From NCBI GenBank assembly GCA_958295665.1, contig OY282559.1:132659241-132723240 (forward strand): a stretch of 64,000 nucleotides of DNA. The letters are read 5' to 3'. The notes beneath the pieces are model-generated. The model saw nothing but the letters and a program-made list of their open reading frames with translations, was not told where the DNA came from and ran no database searches. The translations under genes and the position numbers were made by a program. Source of the stretch: Tipula vernalis. Lineage: Eukaryota; Arthropoda; Insecta; Diptera; Tipulidae. Below, one piece after another: positions 46,573 through 58,722 of the stretch (position 1 is its first letter; each line of letters opens with the position of its first letter).

Positions 46573-47301
46573 ATGATAAAAAATAATCTGTTAGCAAAAA
46601 CATCACCACCAACACCTTCGCGTTTACGTCACAATGAACCGCAGCGTAAAATTGCAGTAAACACAATTTCAAAGTGTTCAGCACACAATCAGCAAAAATC
46701 ATTATTACGCCATTACTATCATCATCATCATAGGATATCGGATACGTGTAGTGAATTACCGCCGCAGCCGCCACCGCCACCAATCTCTAAAAATCGAACA
46801 TATACTTCGTCAAAAACTACTACTACTAGGACGACACCAATTATTAGTAAAAATAGTAAACTAGTAATGTACACGTTAGCCGCATGTTTTTTATTAATTA
46901 TTGGTCGCGATTTACAAGGTTGGGCGGCCAGTGCAATTTCATTAGTTGAAACAAATTTAGATACAAATTTTACAGCAAATTATAGACAATATAGTAATTG
47001 GACGAGTACATCATCGTCATCGCCGCAGCCAAGTGATAGTGGTGGTGGTGATGGTGCTGGTGGACGCAAAAATGGTGATAGTGATGATAATTTAAGTAGT
47101 CTAAATAATAGTAATAGTGATAGTGATAATTATGCCCATGATGAGATCGATGATTTAGATGGATTTAGTAGTTACTATAGTCACACGAATCGTTTACGGC
47201 GTGCGCCTATCTATCAAAATGAATTTGCCGTTTATATACCGGCGGGAAATGATGCGGCCGATAGTATATCTGGAAAATATGGATTTACTAATTTTGGACA
47301 G
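46573..47301 (+). CDS. Fur2: Furin-like proprotein convertase (Fur2-like), first coding exon, partial gene
   Basis: Encodes the first 243 residues of a furin-type subtilisin-like proprotein convertase, a secretory-pathway serine endoprotease that cuts precursors at basic sites. Visible: a basic, Ser/Thr-rich N-terminus (1-95) with a His run (about 50-53) and Pro run (about 64-70); one hydrophobic segment (97-111, signal or signal-anchor); a Ser/Asp/Gly-rich linker with NFT and NWT sequons (132, 142); RLRR at 207-210; then the start of the furin prodomain (about 214-243), with FAVYIPAG, KYGF and FGQ spaced as in other furins. The GQ ending fits insect Fur2 better than Fur1, from memory of the family. 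The ATG has A at -3 and is the first in the exon. The reading is interrupted after a complete CAG codon at 47301 by gtaagag, a phase-0 donor. Peptidase and P domains lie beyond the window. Family assignment is good; the paralogue is tentative. Confidence 0.72.
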
Positions 47302-47310
47302 GTAAGAGAT
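47299..47310 (+). promoter_or_regulatory. 5' splice donor of the Fur2-like coding exon
   Basis: CAG|gtaagaga is a strong donor. It falls exactly where similarity to furin prodomains stops: in furins the conserved GQ/GK is followed by an Ile or Phe and a YHF motif, while the genomic frame runs into VRDFF and a stop. Confidence 0.7.
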
Positions 47311-48425
47311 TTTTTTATTTCTTGGTTTTTGTTTTAAATATATAGTTTGGTGTATTTTCCCGTTAAATTATTAGTATTTAATCTCTGTTTGGGAACTCTA
47401 AATATGACGATTTTGATCCATATTAATTCCACTTGTATGCCCTCTTCTTCCGCGCTTAAGTTAATGTCTAGCCTAAATGGATGCTTAAATAGGTCAAATA
47501 ATTTCTTTGAAATTTGAGCACAATCTGTAGAGTAATACAATCACACAAAAGTAAAAAAAAAGAAAAAATTAATTAAGCAACAAATTGATTAACGCCAAGC
47601 AACAAAATTGTATACCTCGAAAGATAATTTGCCTCATAAACATCAAAAGTTTAAAATTTAGTCTGCAAACAAATTAGTAAACCGAAGAACAAGGTCAAGA
47701 ATGAGTCTGACCTACCAAAAGATTATGTTATCGCTACGGGTGTGGACGTACAGTAGTGGTTAAGAGTAATTTTCAATTCTATGTGCTGTATATATATGAA
47801 AGGGGAAAAAGTAGTAAAATATTTCTAATTCTATTTCTCGCTGCTTCGATAAATTTGTCTCCAGAAAACGGATTTTGGTCGCATAATGAGAACTGAGACT
47901 AGGTGTATACAGTAAATTTTATTGTTGGTTAACTTCATTTTGATAATACTGTAAACCTAAAGTAGATAAAAATCACAACTCTCAAGCCTCATTCTTCGAT
48001 CGAAATCGTTGATCAGACTCGTTCATTTTTTTTTTATTTTTTAAACTGTAATAGCTGAACGTTAAGGGTTATTATTCCAACCATTAAAGTTAGCAGAAAG
48101 TAAAAATATCGATAGTGCAGATAGCACCATGATAATCTTATAAGAAAAATTATCAAGTCATGTTTCATGTGGGAGCCGAGGAAAATTCTTTTGAATGAAA
48201 GTAAAAATTAAAGTTTCATGAACCATTATATCTCAAGTACCCTTAATTCTTGAAACCTACCCAGACATTTAGATGGCAATACCTGATCAAATAGTATGAC
48301 ATATTTTTAGCGCACTCGTCCAAACGGACAGTCAGAAATTTTACGAGTTTGAATTTGATGAAATTTTAAAAATGTTTAACAGTTAATGGGTTAAATTTGA
48401 GGCAGCCATATATGGTTAATGGGTG

Positions 48426-48745
48426 TGTAGCGAAATCCCGGTTTTCGAAATCCCGATTTTTCAAAATCCGATTTTTTTTTTGTTAATCCTAATTTTCAAC
48501 ATCCTGGTTTTCAAAATCCCGGTTTTTAAAATCTTGGTTCTGCAAAAATAAAATCCCAGTTTCCATAAAATCCCGATTTTTATTTTTATTTTACGGCTGT
48601 ACTATGAAGTCGCGTATCAAAATTAAAATTTTCCTTCACCAGAATTTTTTAAAGGTATATCTTTCAAATCCAGAATTTTGAAAACCGGGATTTTGAATTC
48701 GGGATTTTGAAAACCGGGATTTTGGAAACCGGAATTTCGTAGACA
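48426..48745. mobile_element. Inverted element with minisatellite arms
   Basis: The left arm (48426-48580) is a tandem array of an 18-20 base unit near caaaatcccggttttc. The right arm (48660-48745) carries the same unit inverted (gaaaaccgggattttg). The outer ends match as well: tgtagcgaaatcccgg against ccggaatttcgtagaca. The layout is that of a foldback element. Confidence 0.7.
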
Positions 48746-49684
48746 ACCATGTTTAATATAATTATTATCGAAAATATTCTGGAGGAAGATGGAAGATAGG
48801 ACCAAGTCGTCTTAATCAGTGCACGTTACTGCTTCGCAACCAACAAAAAACTTGTTCCGATTACTCGTAAATTTTGCAATTTTCCCTTCATCGTTTACGG
48901 GTAAAACTACGATGTTTCCACCGATAATTTAGATTTATTCAAAATGTTGCCTAAATCCGTTTTTATTTTTTCAAGCCAATATTTAATATACAACAAATAA
49001 AATTGTTTAATGTTTAAGCCTGTATTCCATGAGAAAAATTGACTGACAGCCCAAAAAAACGAAAAGAGAAAAATAATTTGAGGCTTAGAAAAACGATTTT
49101 GCTGTAAAATAAAAATTCAAAAAAATAACGTTGTCCTTGTCTGTTATATGGGGCATCAGATTATTTTTCTCTTTTTGTTTTTTTTTTTTTTTGATTGTGA
49201 GTCAATTTTTACCATGGATTACAGGCTTTAGTCTTAGTATTTTGTAACTAATACTTGTGTAATAATGAAGTATTTGAACCCAAAAAAAAAACAAAATGTG
49301 ATTTATTTCCAAATTTGAAATTCAGTAAGGCCAGATCATTAAATCGGGTCATAATATTCAAATCTAGAAAATCTCTGATTCTCAAAACATTTTGAGAAAT
49401 CTCAAAAACTATTTTCGGCTTGAATAAAACTTTCATCATGCTAACAACTTAACGCTAAGAAAATTTCTAATCATCTCGCAAAAATATCACAAATTTCGTA
49501 TATACAATAATTTAAAAAGTCTCAATAATTTGAAATTTTCAAAGGATCTTGAAGATTCTAGGAACACTCAAAAATATCTAATTATCGATATGGAAAACCT
49601 CGATGACCTATGATCACCACCGTTATTTTATTTTATAATTCTTTTGGATCGCCTTCGCTTTTGAACCATTAACAGGCAAAGTCA

Positions 49685-49880
49685 AAATTGTCACAAATTG
49701 GGTGCCAGCCTGTGTGCACGAGTCCGACTAGTTTTCGCTGGGCTGGCTAGAGACTCTCGGGCTAGGTGTAACATTGGGTAGCGACTGTTTGGGTAAAAAA
49801 ATTGGTTACACGCACTTTCGAACAAGGAAGGAAATAAAATAGCACTAACCGATGAGCGGCATGTTTCGCACACCCAATAT
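49685..49880. other. GC-rich island, unidentified
   Basis: About 190 bases with GC well above the neighbourhood (gactctcgggctaggtgt, aaccgatgagcggcatg). It directly adjoins the inverted end of the modular family at 49880. A 60-codon minus frame has no recognisable feature. Confidence 0.35.
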
Positions 49881-49945
49881 TACTTCGGTCTAAAAAGACC
49901 AAAGTATTGAAATCCTGTCAAGAATTACGAAAAATTTGGTTGGAG
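49881..49945 (-). repeat. Modular family end, reverse copy
   Basis: acttcggtct followed by gaccaaagtattgaaatcc and gaaaaatttggttgg. Matches the closing module at 15246-15297 in inverted sense. Confidence 0.65.
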
Positions 49946-49949
49946 ATAG

Positions 49950-51790
49950 AAATAAATCTAAATGCTGATATTTAAAAGATATTGTGAGATTATGCCATTT
50001 CTCGAATTTCCTGTAGGTTATTCGAAATGATTCAAGAATGTCCAGGTTATTTACGTTGTATAGTGAAACCCTTTTTGGATGAAGGATATTTACATTGAGA
50101 ACAAATATTCTGAATTTTTTACAAAAAAATATCCTTTGTAATAACAAATTTCTGAATAAAATGATTTGAGTTTAAAAGCTTCCATAAATGATAGCTCTTA
50201 AAACTAAAAGTTCTCGACATTTCTTCAAAATACATGATTTATGCTCATAAAATATTTTAACGAAAGACAGAATTTATGGAAATTCATAAAAATTATAGTG
50301 AAAGTATAAATAAATGTATCCAGCTTAAACCTCATTAAAAACAAATACACTAAATAAATCCCATAATACCACCTTCCTTTATAATATCAAATTTGAAAAT
50401 CAAATGGTTTGATTTGAAAAGCTCATAAAACTAAAAGTTCTTAATACTTTACATTGAGCAGAAATATTCTAAATCCTACCCAAAATTCCGTCATCCCTTG
50501 CAATATCAAATTTCGAAGTAAAATGGTTTATTTAAAAGCTTCGATAAATGAAAGCTCTGAAAACTAGAGCTCTTGATAATTTTTTCAAATACATAATTTA
50601 TGCTCATCAGACATTTGATTATAAACATGTAATTATTAAAAAATTATAAAATGTTAAGTTCAAACCCCAAAAGGTAGGAATTAATTGTCAAGCTTAAAGC
50701 TTATTGAAAACAAATATTCTAATTTTTATCCAAAATACCACCTTCCTATAAAATATCAAATTTCAGAATAAAAAATAAATGATTTGGGTTAAAAAGCTTC
50801 GATACGTGAAAGCTCCTAAAACTAAACGTTCGACATTTTTAGCAAATAAAATTTATGTTCATAAGACATTTTAACAAAAACCTCAAATTATGAAAATTCT
50901 CAAAAATGTTTAGTTCAAACCCAAAAAGTATAAATTAATTGTCAAGCTTAAAGCTCATTGGAATGAAAATATTTAAAATGTATACTCTTTGTAACTGAAT
51001 TTTGGGATAAATTGTTTAAAAAGTTTTGATCAGTGAAAGCTCTTAAAACTTTTTGCAAATGCATATTTTTTGAACATAATACATTGTAACAAAAACTAGA
51101 AATTATTAAAAGGCCCAGAAATATTAAGTTTAAACCCAAATACATAGTATAAATTAATTATCAAGCCTAAAGCTCATTGTTAACAAATATTCTAAATTCA
51201 TCCCAAAATTTCGTCGCCCATTTTAACGTCGCCCATTTTTCGGAGTGAAATGATTTAATTCAAAAGGCTTCGATAAACAAAAGCGTATATTCCTAGTAAA
51301 ATGGTTAGGCTTGACTAAAAGCTTTTGATAATTAACATTAAGAAGAAATATACTAAATTGTCCCTAAATTCCGTCACCCTTTTTGTGCTCGAGTAAATAT
51401 TTTGGTTTAGAAAGCTTTTCTAATTGAAAGCTCTTAAAACTAATAGTTCTTGAGTTTTTTTTGCAAAACATAATTATTGCTCATAAAACATTTTAACAAA
51501 AACCTGATATTATGAAAAGGCTCACAAATGTTAAGTTCACACCCAAAAGTTATAATTTAATTATCAAGCTTAATGCTCATTGAACACAAATATACCTTCC
51601 TTTATAATATCTAGTTCTAGAGTTAAAAGGTTTGGTTTGAAACCTCTTAAAACTAAAAGCTTTTAATGATTGATGATTAACTTGTAAAATCATATTTCTG
51701 AGTAAAATTGTTTCGTTAAAAAGCTTTGAAAATTGAAAGCTTATAAAATTAAAATTTCAAGATTTTTTTCCAAATACACAAAATATTTAA
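49950..51790. repeat. Degenerate tandem array, unit about 240-290 bp
   Basis: Phrases recur in fixed order about seven times: aaaagcttcgataaatgaaagctc, ttaaaactaaaagttc, aatttatgctcataaaacat, aacaaaaacct.aaattatga, gttaagttcaaaccc, aattaattgtcaagcttaaagctcatt, caaatattctaaat, accttccttta.aat. Units begin near 50160, 50410, 50530, 50780, 51000, 51255 and 51395. It sits inside a reverse copy of the modular family. Confidence 0.7.
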
Positions 51791-52199
51791 ATAAAAACTC
51801 GAACGATCTCTCGAATCACCTTAGAATTCTATAATAATCTAGATATTCTCAAAGCGATTCAAAAGCAATGATTCATATTTCTGTTAGAAATAGCCGAAAG
51901 TTAATAATTTTGAATCGGATTTCGAGAATTTTACCTAACTCAAAGCTACGCTTAATCCAATTCAAAACTATGAATGCGAAACAACCCAAAAATCGCATCA
52001 AATATCGAAAATCCAGATGTTCGATATACTTAGAAATCGTCAGAGCATTGAGTTGCAAGATGATTCGTGTCATCTACTCTCAAAATCAGATACAATTAAT
52101 TAATGCGAGACTAGACGATAGGAAGAAATATGTTTTTCACTAAAAGCTTTACTTGTTCATAGGTAACAAAAAGCATTTTTAGAGGCCCAAAAAAATGTT

Positions 52200-53162
52200 G
52201 CGTGGGGGGGGGGCGAAATTTATAGTTACCCCACTGCCTGCCATACGAATTGAACCAAAACACCCGGTTATATAAAAAATTTAACGAATTTTGTAAATAA
52301 GTTGGTTTGATTATTGAATTGGGCATTGAATTTAGGGTTAAATTGAAGGTTAAGTTACGGGTCAATTTGCGAGTTGTGTTGAAGTTGGAGTTGAGTTAGG
52401 GTTGGATAGGATATAGTGAGTTGTTCATCATTTTTTTATATATGCTGGTTTGAGGATTGAGTTTGGCGTAGAGTGTGCGGTTGAGTTGAGGCGAGTTGAA
52501 TTAGGATTGAGTTGCGGTTTAGTTGGGGTTTGATAAGGGTTTAGTGGGTACTTGAGCAATCTATATACAGGAAAACCTCAACAGAAATCGGCGGGACCAA
52601 AAAAGTTGTCCGTTGTAGTGAGGTGTCCGTTAAACTGAGGATTTGTGATTTTTTCTTTTTTTTTAGAAAATTGCATTGGGATTATACGTCTTACCCGATT
52701 TTGATGAAATCCATCATTTCGAAGTTCTGCGATATGGCCAAGTAGGAGGCTATTCCTTAATTGATTATGACGAAATTTGGAATATGTGTTGGAAATGGAA
52801 TTCTAAAATGATTTTTGGATAAAGTTCTGGAATATGGCCAATGAGGACGGAACTTAGCTATTTCTTAACCGATTATGATGAAATTTGATGTGGGTGATGG
52901 AGATCGAATTCTAAAATGATTTTCAGATAAAGTTCTGGAATATGGCCAAGTAGGATGGAACTTGGCTGTTCCTTTACCAATTATGATGAAATTCAACATG
53001 TGCGTTGGAAATTGTATTCTAAAATCATTCGTGGATATAATTCTAGAATATGGCCAATGATGTAGATACTTGGCTATTTCTTAACCGATTATGATATAAT
53101 TTGATGTTGGTGATGGAAATCAGATTCTAAAATGATTTTTGGATAAAGTTCTAGAATATCTA
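52200..53162 (-). mobile_element. Modular family, reverse copy
   Basis: From left: G run at 52204; ctgccatacgaattg (52233), the inverted form of 15022-15045; gttgag-rich array (52300-52560); a tccgtt/aaactgagg dyad (52567-52645); and four 108-bp units in reverse sense (52690-53160). Module order mirrors the forward copy at 12.8-15.3 kb. Confidence 0.62.
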
Positions 53163-53344
53163 TGGTACGATGGATGGTATGATGGTATGATGTTATGATA
53201 TTATGATGATATAATTGTATGATGGTTTGTATATAAGAATTGTGTGATGGTGATGGTAATAGTGATGATGGTATGATGATGATGATGGTATGGTGGTATG
53301 ATGGTATGATGGTGATGGTATGATAGTATGTTGGTATGATGGTT
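53162..53344. repeat. gatggtat minisatellite
   Basis: About 180 bases of irregular gatggtat / gatgatg units. It starts inside the last 108-bp unit, so it probably expanded there. Confidence 0.8.
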
Positions 53345-53720
53345 TGAGTTGAGCAGATTGTTCAGATTTCTTTCGAGCTAAGTCGAGTTGAAGTTGAGTT
53401 CAGATTTAGTTAGCCTGCATTGGGGTTAAGTGAGTTGTTCGATTGGGGAAATGTTGAATAGTTGATTTGGAGCTAGGTTAAGGGTTGATTTAAAAGTTCA
53501 TTTGGTGTTGATTTGGTAATTGATTTCGGTTGACGGTTAAGTTGCTGATTGCGTCTAGAATTATATTGCGATTGAGATAGAGGTTGGTTTGTATATTGAG
53601 TTGGAGGCTGAGCTAAAAATTGACTTAAGAGATTCATTCCGAGATTGATTTGGGAGTTGAATTAATCAAGACCGAAGTTCTGACTATCTCATGAAATTTC
53701 ACCTTTTTATATTATTTGCT
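53345..53720 (-). repeat. gttgag array and motif module, reverse
   Basis: gttgag-rich repeats end in agaccgaagttct (53674), the inverted conserved module (acttcggtct) with the fused ttcacctttttatatt tail. Confidence 0.6.
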
Positions 53721-53723
53721 GTT

Positions 53724-54388
53724 TGTTACGGTAATTCGATATGTTGCACTTTTTCTGCTTGTTAGCTCTCGTTATTATCCACTCGATTTCCTTCCGTTTT
53801 TGAACACTCATTTATTTATTTATATTTCACTAATTGCTTCTTTTATTATTATTTTTTTTTTAAGTTTTCTTATTAATATTTCACTAGCTAGCTAATTTTG
53901 TCTAAAACACAACCAACATAACGGATTTTTGAAGCAGGGCCTCGCCGAATAAAATTACTCCGGCTCCCCGCAATCCAATAGAAAATACCACACCTACAAA
54001 AATATGTATGTCTCTGATACTTCTCAAATTTTCCTCGTTTTTTCTTTTTTTTGTCCATCTCATCATGTGAGGTTTTCTCACAATACCGTAAGCCGTTTTC
54101 GCGGTCTTTCCACCACGAATCTTCTACATCACCGCCTTTTATAGATTCGTATGCGTCCCCTTTTGTAATTTAACTGCCATCTTAAGGTGAACCAATCAAC
54201 TTATTATGACGCTACCTTATCATTCTAATAGACAATAAATTCGAAACGTATACTGAGCCGCACTCTTCCACTTATTGTGACGTCAAACTTCTCTTTTCGT
54301 CAAATTTGTGTATTTTGTAACCCGTTTCAATTCTCATCGAATTTTGAAAACACTACTGAATTCACCATTCTGATTTATATTTGTTACA
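53724..54388 (-). repeat. Possible solo LTR
   Basis: A 665-bp segment that in minus sense runs from TGTAACAAATAT to ccGTAACA, ends of the TG...CA form like the Gypsy LTR at 22263. The inside has an LTR-like mixture of T-rich and GC-rich patches (cctcgccgaataaaattac, gcggtctttccacc). No target duplication could be seen, so the borders are uncertain. Confidence 0.33.
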
Positions 54389-54719
54389 ACCCAAAGTTAA
54401 CCGCAAAACAATAAATTCGAAGAAATTGAAAAATTTCGAATACTTCAAGAAAGTACAACCGTTTATTTCAAAAAAGTCTTTAACATCGTGCAAAACTCGA
54501 ATAATTTCGAGAACCTCGGGAAATTATAAAAAGTATTAACTATCAACCCAATACATTGAAAAGCTTTCCCTTGGCTAAAGGTAATTGTGTCAGCTTAAAA
54601 TATTATGCTAATTATAATTATTTGATATTAAAATAAAAACTTTAAAAAAAATATTTAAACCAATCTCCGAGTGATCGAGGTTTCAAATGATCAAGTATTC
54701 AAAAACAATTTAATTTATT

Positions 54720-55175
54720 TTAAAAGTAGTTGGAGATTTGGTTTATTTAGGGTTAGGTTGCGGGTTGAGTTGGAAGTTAGTTTGAATTGAGTTAAAGGTT
54801 GAGTTAGGATTTTGTGGATTTTGGGAATGATTTGGGCGATAAGTTTGAAGTTGAGTTTGGGGAAGAGTTGGGGGTTATGCTGCGCTGGGTTAAGTTGTAT
54901 GACCGTGTTTTGGAGTATTGAGTTGGGCATTGCATTTCGGGTTGAGTTCAGGTCATAAGGTTGAGTTAAGGTTGAAGGTGGGGGTTTAATTGGGGATTTC
55001 TTTGAAGTTTTTAGTTGGAGTTTAGATTGAGTTTATTTCATGTAGTAATATCAATCGGATCAATTTGTAAGATGAGTTGTAGGTTAGATTGAGTTGGGTC
55101 CACGTATGAATGTACGTCATTTTTCGGACCGAAGTTATCACCTCGTGAGGTTTCTGCCCTTTATATTTTTTGGTT
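54720..55175 (-). mobile_element. Modular family fragment, reverse
   Basis: gttgag-rich array (54725-55090) ending in gaccgaagttatcacctcgt (55130) and gaggtttctgccctttat, the best conserved copy of the motif module, here inverted relative to 12788. Confidence 0.65.
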
Positions 55176-55179
55176 TAGA

Positions 55180-57440
55180 ACTAAATAGTCCAAACTTGCA
55201 CGACAGATTACGACAATGTATAATGAGGAAAGCGCCCACCACCATTGGAATTCACCTATCGATTTTATTTTTATTTTCTTCAGCTAAACTGATTAAAATC
55301 TCATAAATCACAGAAAAATGAGTCAACATTTTATTAATGGTTTGAGTTCGGTGATGTAAAGATACATTTTTTCTGTATTATACATTATAACTAGGATAAA
55401 TCTAGACGATGAAACCTAATTAAATTTCCGTACTGAATATAGCACAAGAAAAAATCACAACATTACCCAGAACCAAATTAAGGCTTAATTAAATTATGAT
55501 ATATGGGGAAAAAAAATTTTTGTTTTACTTATTTCGCGGTAATTGTGATAATCCGTTGTGGATTAAGCTTATGTAAATTTTTGTACGTTTATAGCGAAAG
55601 GCGTAAATGATTTTTAATGTTTTGCACGTTATAACTTTCCTTCGATTACATGAGCATTAAATTTTCAGACTCTTAGCATTTCTAACCTCATTAGTCTAGT
55701 TAACTAACAGTTTATTCTCGAGTTCATAATTTACCCACAAATTTTTTTTTTGTATAAAATTTAATTATCAAACTTTGAACCATTGTAACTTCATCATAAA
55801 ACATAAAAATACATGCTCACTTCAATATTTATAAAAAAAATAAAAATTTAAATAAAATTGCACTCATGTACTACATAAAGTTAACCCTTGGCGCTCTCGA
55901 CACAACAGGATGGTAATGGTACCAACTCAACTAAACATCAACGAAATTAACTGCGGGAATAAAAATTTTATTATCCTTAAGTTTTTTTTTTTGTTCTGGT
56001 GATTCGGGGAAAATTGTAACAAACAGAATCCGGAGTGAACGAACGCAAACATATTATGTGAATATTATGTATACAAAAAAAAAAAAAAAAAATTGGTTTG
56101 AAATAGTTTCTGGGAAAAACGAGTAAAAAAAGCTAAAAACGAGCTTGTACATAGTTTAGAATTATCCTTTGTACAGCAACATATAACTTTGTACATTGTA
56201 TATGTACATACACCAAAACATCAAGGATTGTTCGCATTTATGTTTTCAAATTATACTCTTATTATGTTTATGTATGGCATACACAGTGTACACACACACA
56301 CATTCAAATATATTACAAGAACGAAAAATGTAGGTCATGATTTTATTTGTTATCCTTATTGTGTGCGCGGCGCTTAAAACCTTAACTCTCTGTATACTAC
56401 GTACATACATTTTTGTTTTCCTTTAAGGCGCGGGGGGTGGGGAAGGGGAGTAAAATATGTTTTTTACGATGTTAAGCGCAGCATATGAATTAAAGTGTGA
56501 TTATTTAATTTTATATTTTTCGTCTTGAAAATAAATGCTGTTGGATTTATAAGTCGTAAAAGAAAAACTTATAAATAAAAACCGCTTAATTGCCTCCATA
56601 AAGTACACAAACTATAAACAAATTATGTAACCTAAATAAATTACAATTACAAACTAACTTATATCCACAAATCACTGTTCTGTTATTTGCATTTCGCATA
56701 CAGCACATTTTAATGGTATAATTACTAGTACTACTACTCTCTGTGTTTGTTTTGTTTTGCATATATTTTAATAAGATGTATGTATTTCTTTTGAAAAACA
56801 ACACACACACACCACTTGACATCACAGTTAATTAATGAAAGTGTAATCATCGGTTAAATTGTTTCAAAGAAGTTAAAACAAAGACAATAATCATATGAGA
56901 AATAATATAAAAGAAAGTGAAATTGAGAGCATCATCATCATCATCATCATCTTCTTGTTCAAGAAAACCAACAACACGACTTTTATAATCTATATGTTTC
57001 TTTATAATATTCGTCTACTATAAGATTTAAAAAATTATTATTTGGTTTTATTTATGATTAAAATTGGATTGAAGAAAGTTTTCTGTTGTATTCAGTGATC
57101 GTCATTAAAGTGTTATAATGCTACATATAGTATAGATTAGAAAAAATATTGGGAATATATTATTTTCATATCTATGAATAGATGAAAAACTTTCAGTTTT
57201 ATGTAAAACTATTCGTAATATTAAGGGCAACTCGATTTTATGAACTTTAAGAAATATTTAACATTTTAATATGATTTGACCACCGATTTTTTTTTTTTTT
57301 TTTTTCTTGACCGATGTCTAATTAGGTTAGAAAGATCTGGACCAATCCAAATTTGATAACCTCCTTCTAATAATGGTAGGGTTAGGCCCCGAAATTGGAA
57401 AAAATCATTTTCAAATCCAATTTTCATCGTACATAAAATT
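55180..57440. other. Intronic AT-rich stretch
   Basis: No gene or element with ends. It holds A runs (56071-56091), a short (ca)n near 56291, a GGGGTGGGG patch (56430-56447), an (atc)n microsatellite (56932-56953) and a T run (57289-57305). Confidence 0.5.
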
Positions 57441-57442
57441 CC

Positions 57443-58255
57443 TCAATTGATTTTTTTGGCTTTTTTAAAGACAAATATATTAATTGTTCATGGCAATCCC
57501 AATATTTTCAATTTGGTAAATCAGAAAAATAAAGAGGCCAATCCCTCTTAACATATCTACTGAAAAAAGTAGAAATATCATTCCTCCACTCCCCGTAATT
57601 TTAGCCCAAGGGCCAAGAGTTATACCAATATATTACTCTTCAAAAATGAGAACCCTCCAAACGACCAAACTACAAAAAATACAACTCTCTCCACTTATAT
57701 TAAGTATCTGGCCAAAACGTACTAACATAGCGAATTATATTCACTACATCAAATATCAAAAACTGTAAATCAATTGATTTTTTCGGTTTTTTTATAGACA
57801 AGTATATTAATCATGGCATTCCCAATATTTTCGATTTGGTTCAGAGAAAGAAGGGGGAATGATATTTCTACTTTTTTCAGTAGATATGTTATGAGGGATT
57901 GGCATCCTTATTTTTATGATTTACCAAATCGAAAATATTGGGATTGCCATGAACAATTAATATATTTGTCTACAAAAAAGCCGAAAAAATCAATTGATTT
58001 ATAGACAGACAAATAAAATTCTTAATAAATATTTGTGTGGGCATAATACACATACAAATGAGGTTTCTCCATGGGTTTTTGATATTTGATGTAGTGAATA
58101 TAATTCGCTATGTCAGTAAGTTGTGGCCAGATACTTAATGTAATTGGCGAGAGTTGTATTTTTTGTAGTTTGGTCGTAGCTACCTTATGAGTAGACCAAC
58201 TTTTCAGTACGAAACCAAACTACCAACATAAACAACTCATGGAGGGTTCTCATCG
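57443..58255. mobile_element. Nested inverted-repeat element
   Basis: Two arm pairs. A (57443-57583) pairs with A' (57857-58000) through attgattttttyggc, acaaatatattaat, tggcaatcccaatattttc and gaaatatcattcc. B (57646-57763) pairs with B' (58075-58253) through gagaaccctcca, accaaactacaaaaaatac and cgaattatattcactacatc. A partial third copy of A's start lies between (57772-57840). B' has about 65 extra bases (58177-58240). Relatives: 15340-15400 and, decayed, 62165-62320. No coding frame. Confidence 0.65.
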
Positions 58256-58257
58256 CA

Positions 58258-58485
58258 TCTCTATCGTACATGTCGAATTTTGTCAAAATCGGTTTTTGAA
58301 ATAGCCAAGTTCCGTTCTTCTTGGTCATATTCTAGAAATTCATTTAAAAATCATTTTAGAATTTCACTTCTGTCATACATAATAGCCAAGCTCTATCCTA
58401 CTGTCGGTCATGTTCCAGAACTTTATTTAAAAATTGTTTTAGAAACCGCAGCGGTTAAGAAATAGCTAAGTTATGTCCTATTTGG
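58258..58485 (+). repeat. 108-bp family fragments
   Basis: Two diverged units in the forward sense (catgtcgaattttgtcaaaatc, agccaagttccgtt, ggtcatattctagaaattc, attttagaatttcac). Confidence 0.65.
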
Positions 58486-58500
58486 GCTTGTTAGGAGATT

Positions 58501-58720
58501 GTCTACGTAGACATGTCGACAATAGCGTAGACAATAGTTTTCGACATACATAGATAATGTAGAAAATTGGTAGACAATTGCAATGCAGAGTGGTCAATTT
58601 TTTATACCCAAATTTCAATTTGACATGCAACTTATTGGCAAATTAATTTTATTTAACGTCAAACTATAATTTTTAATTCAATTCCTCAGTGAAAACTTGA
58701 TATACATATGTACAGTAAAA
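58501..58720. other. Short stretch with gtctac palindromes
   Basis: gtctacgtagac (58501-58512) and repeated gtagacaatag / gtagacaattg words. No identified element. Confidence 0.4.
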
Positions 58721-58722
58721 TA

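Noticed and set aside
46553..46783. Minus-strand 76-codon frame over the Fur2-like exon
   Set aside because: It is the antisense shadow of the coding exon and has no independent support.
52145..52166. tttacttgttcatag|gtaac as a recursive splice site in the downstream intron
   Set aside because: Weak pyrimidine tract and a poor donor (GTAACA). Such matches are expected by chance in 64 kb.
53162..53344. gatggtat region as regulatory repeats
   Set aside because: An irregular simple repeat grown from the end of a 108-bp unit; nothing points to a function.
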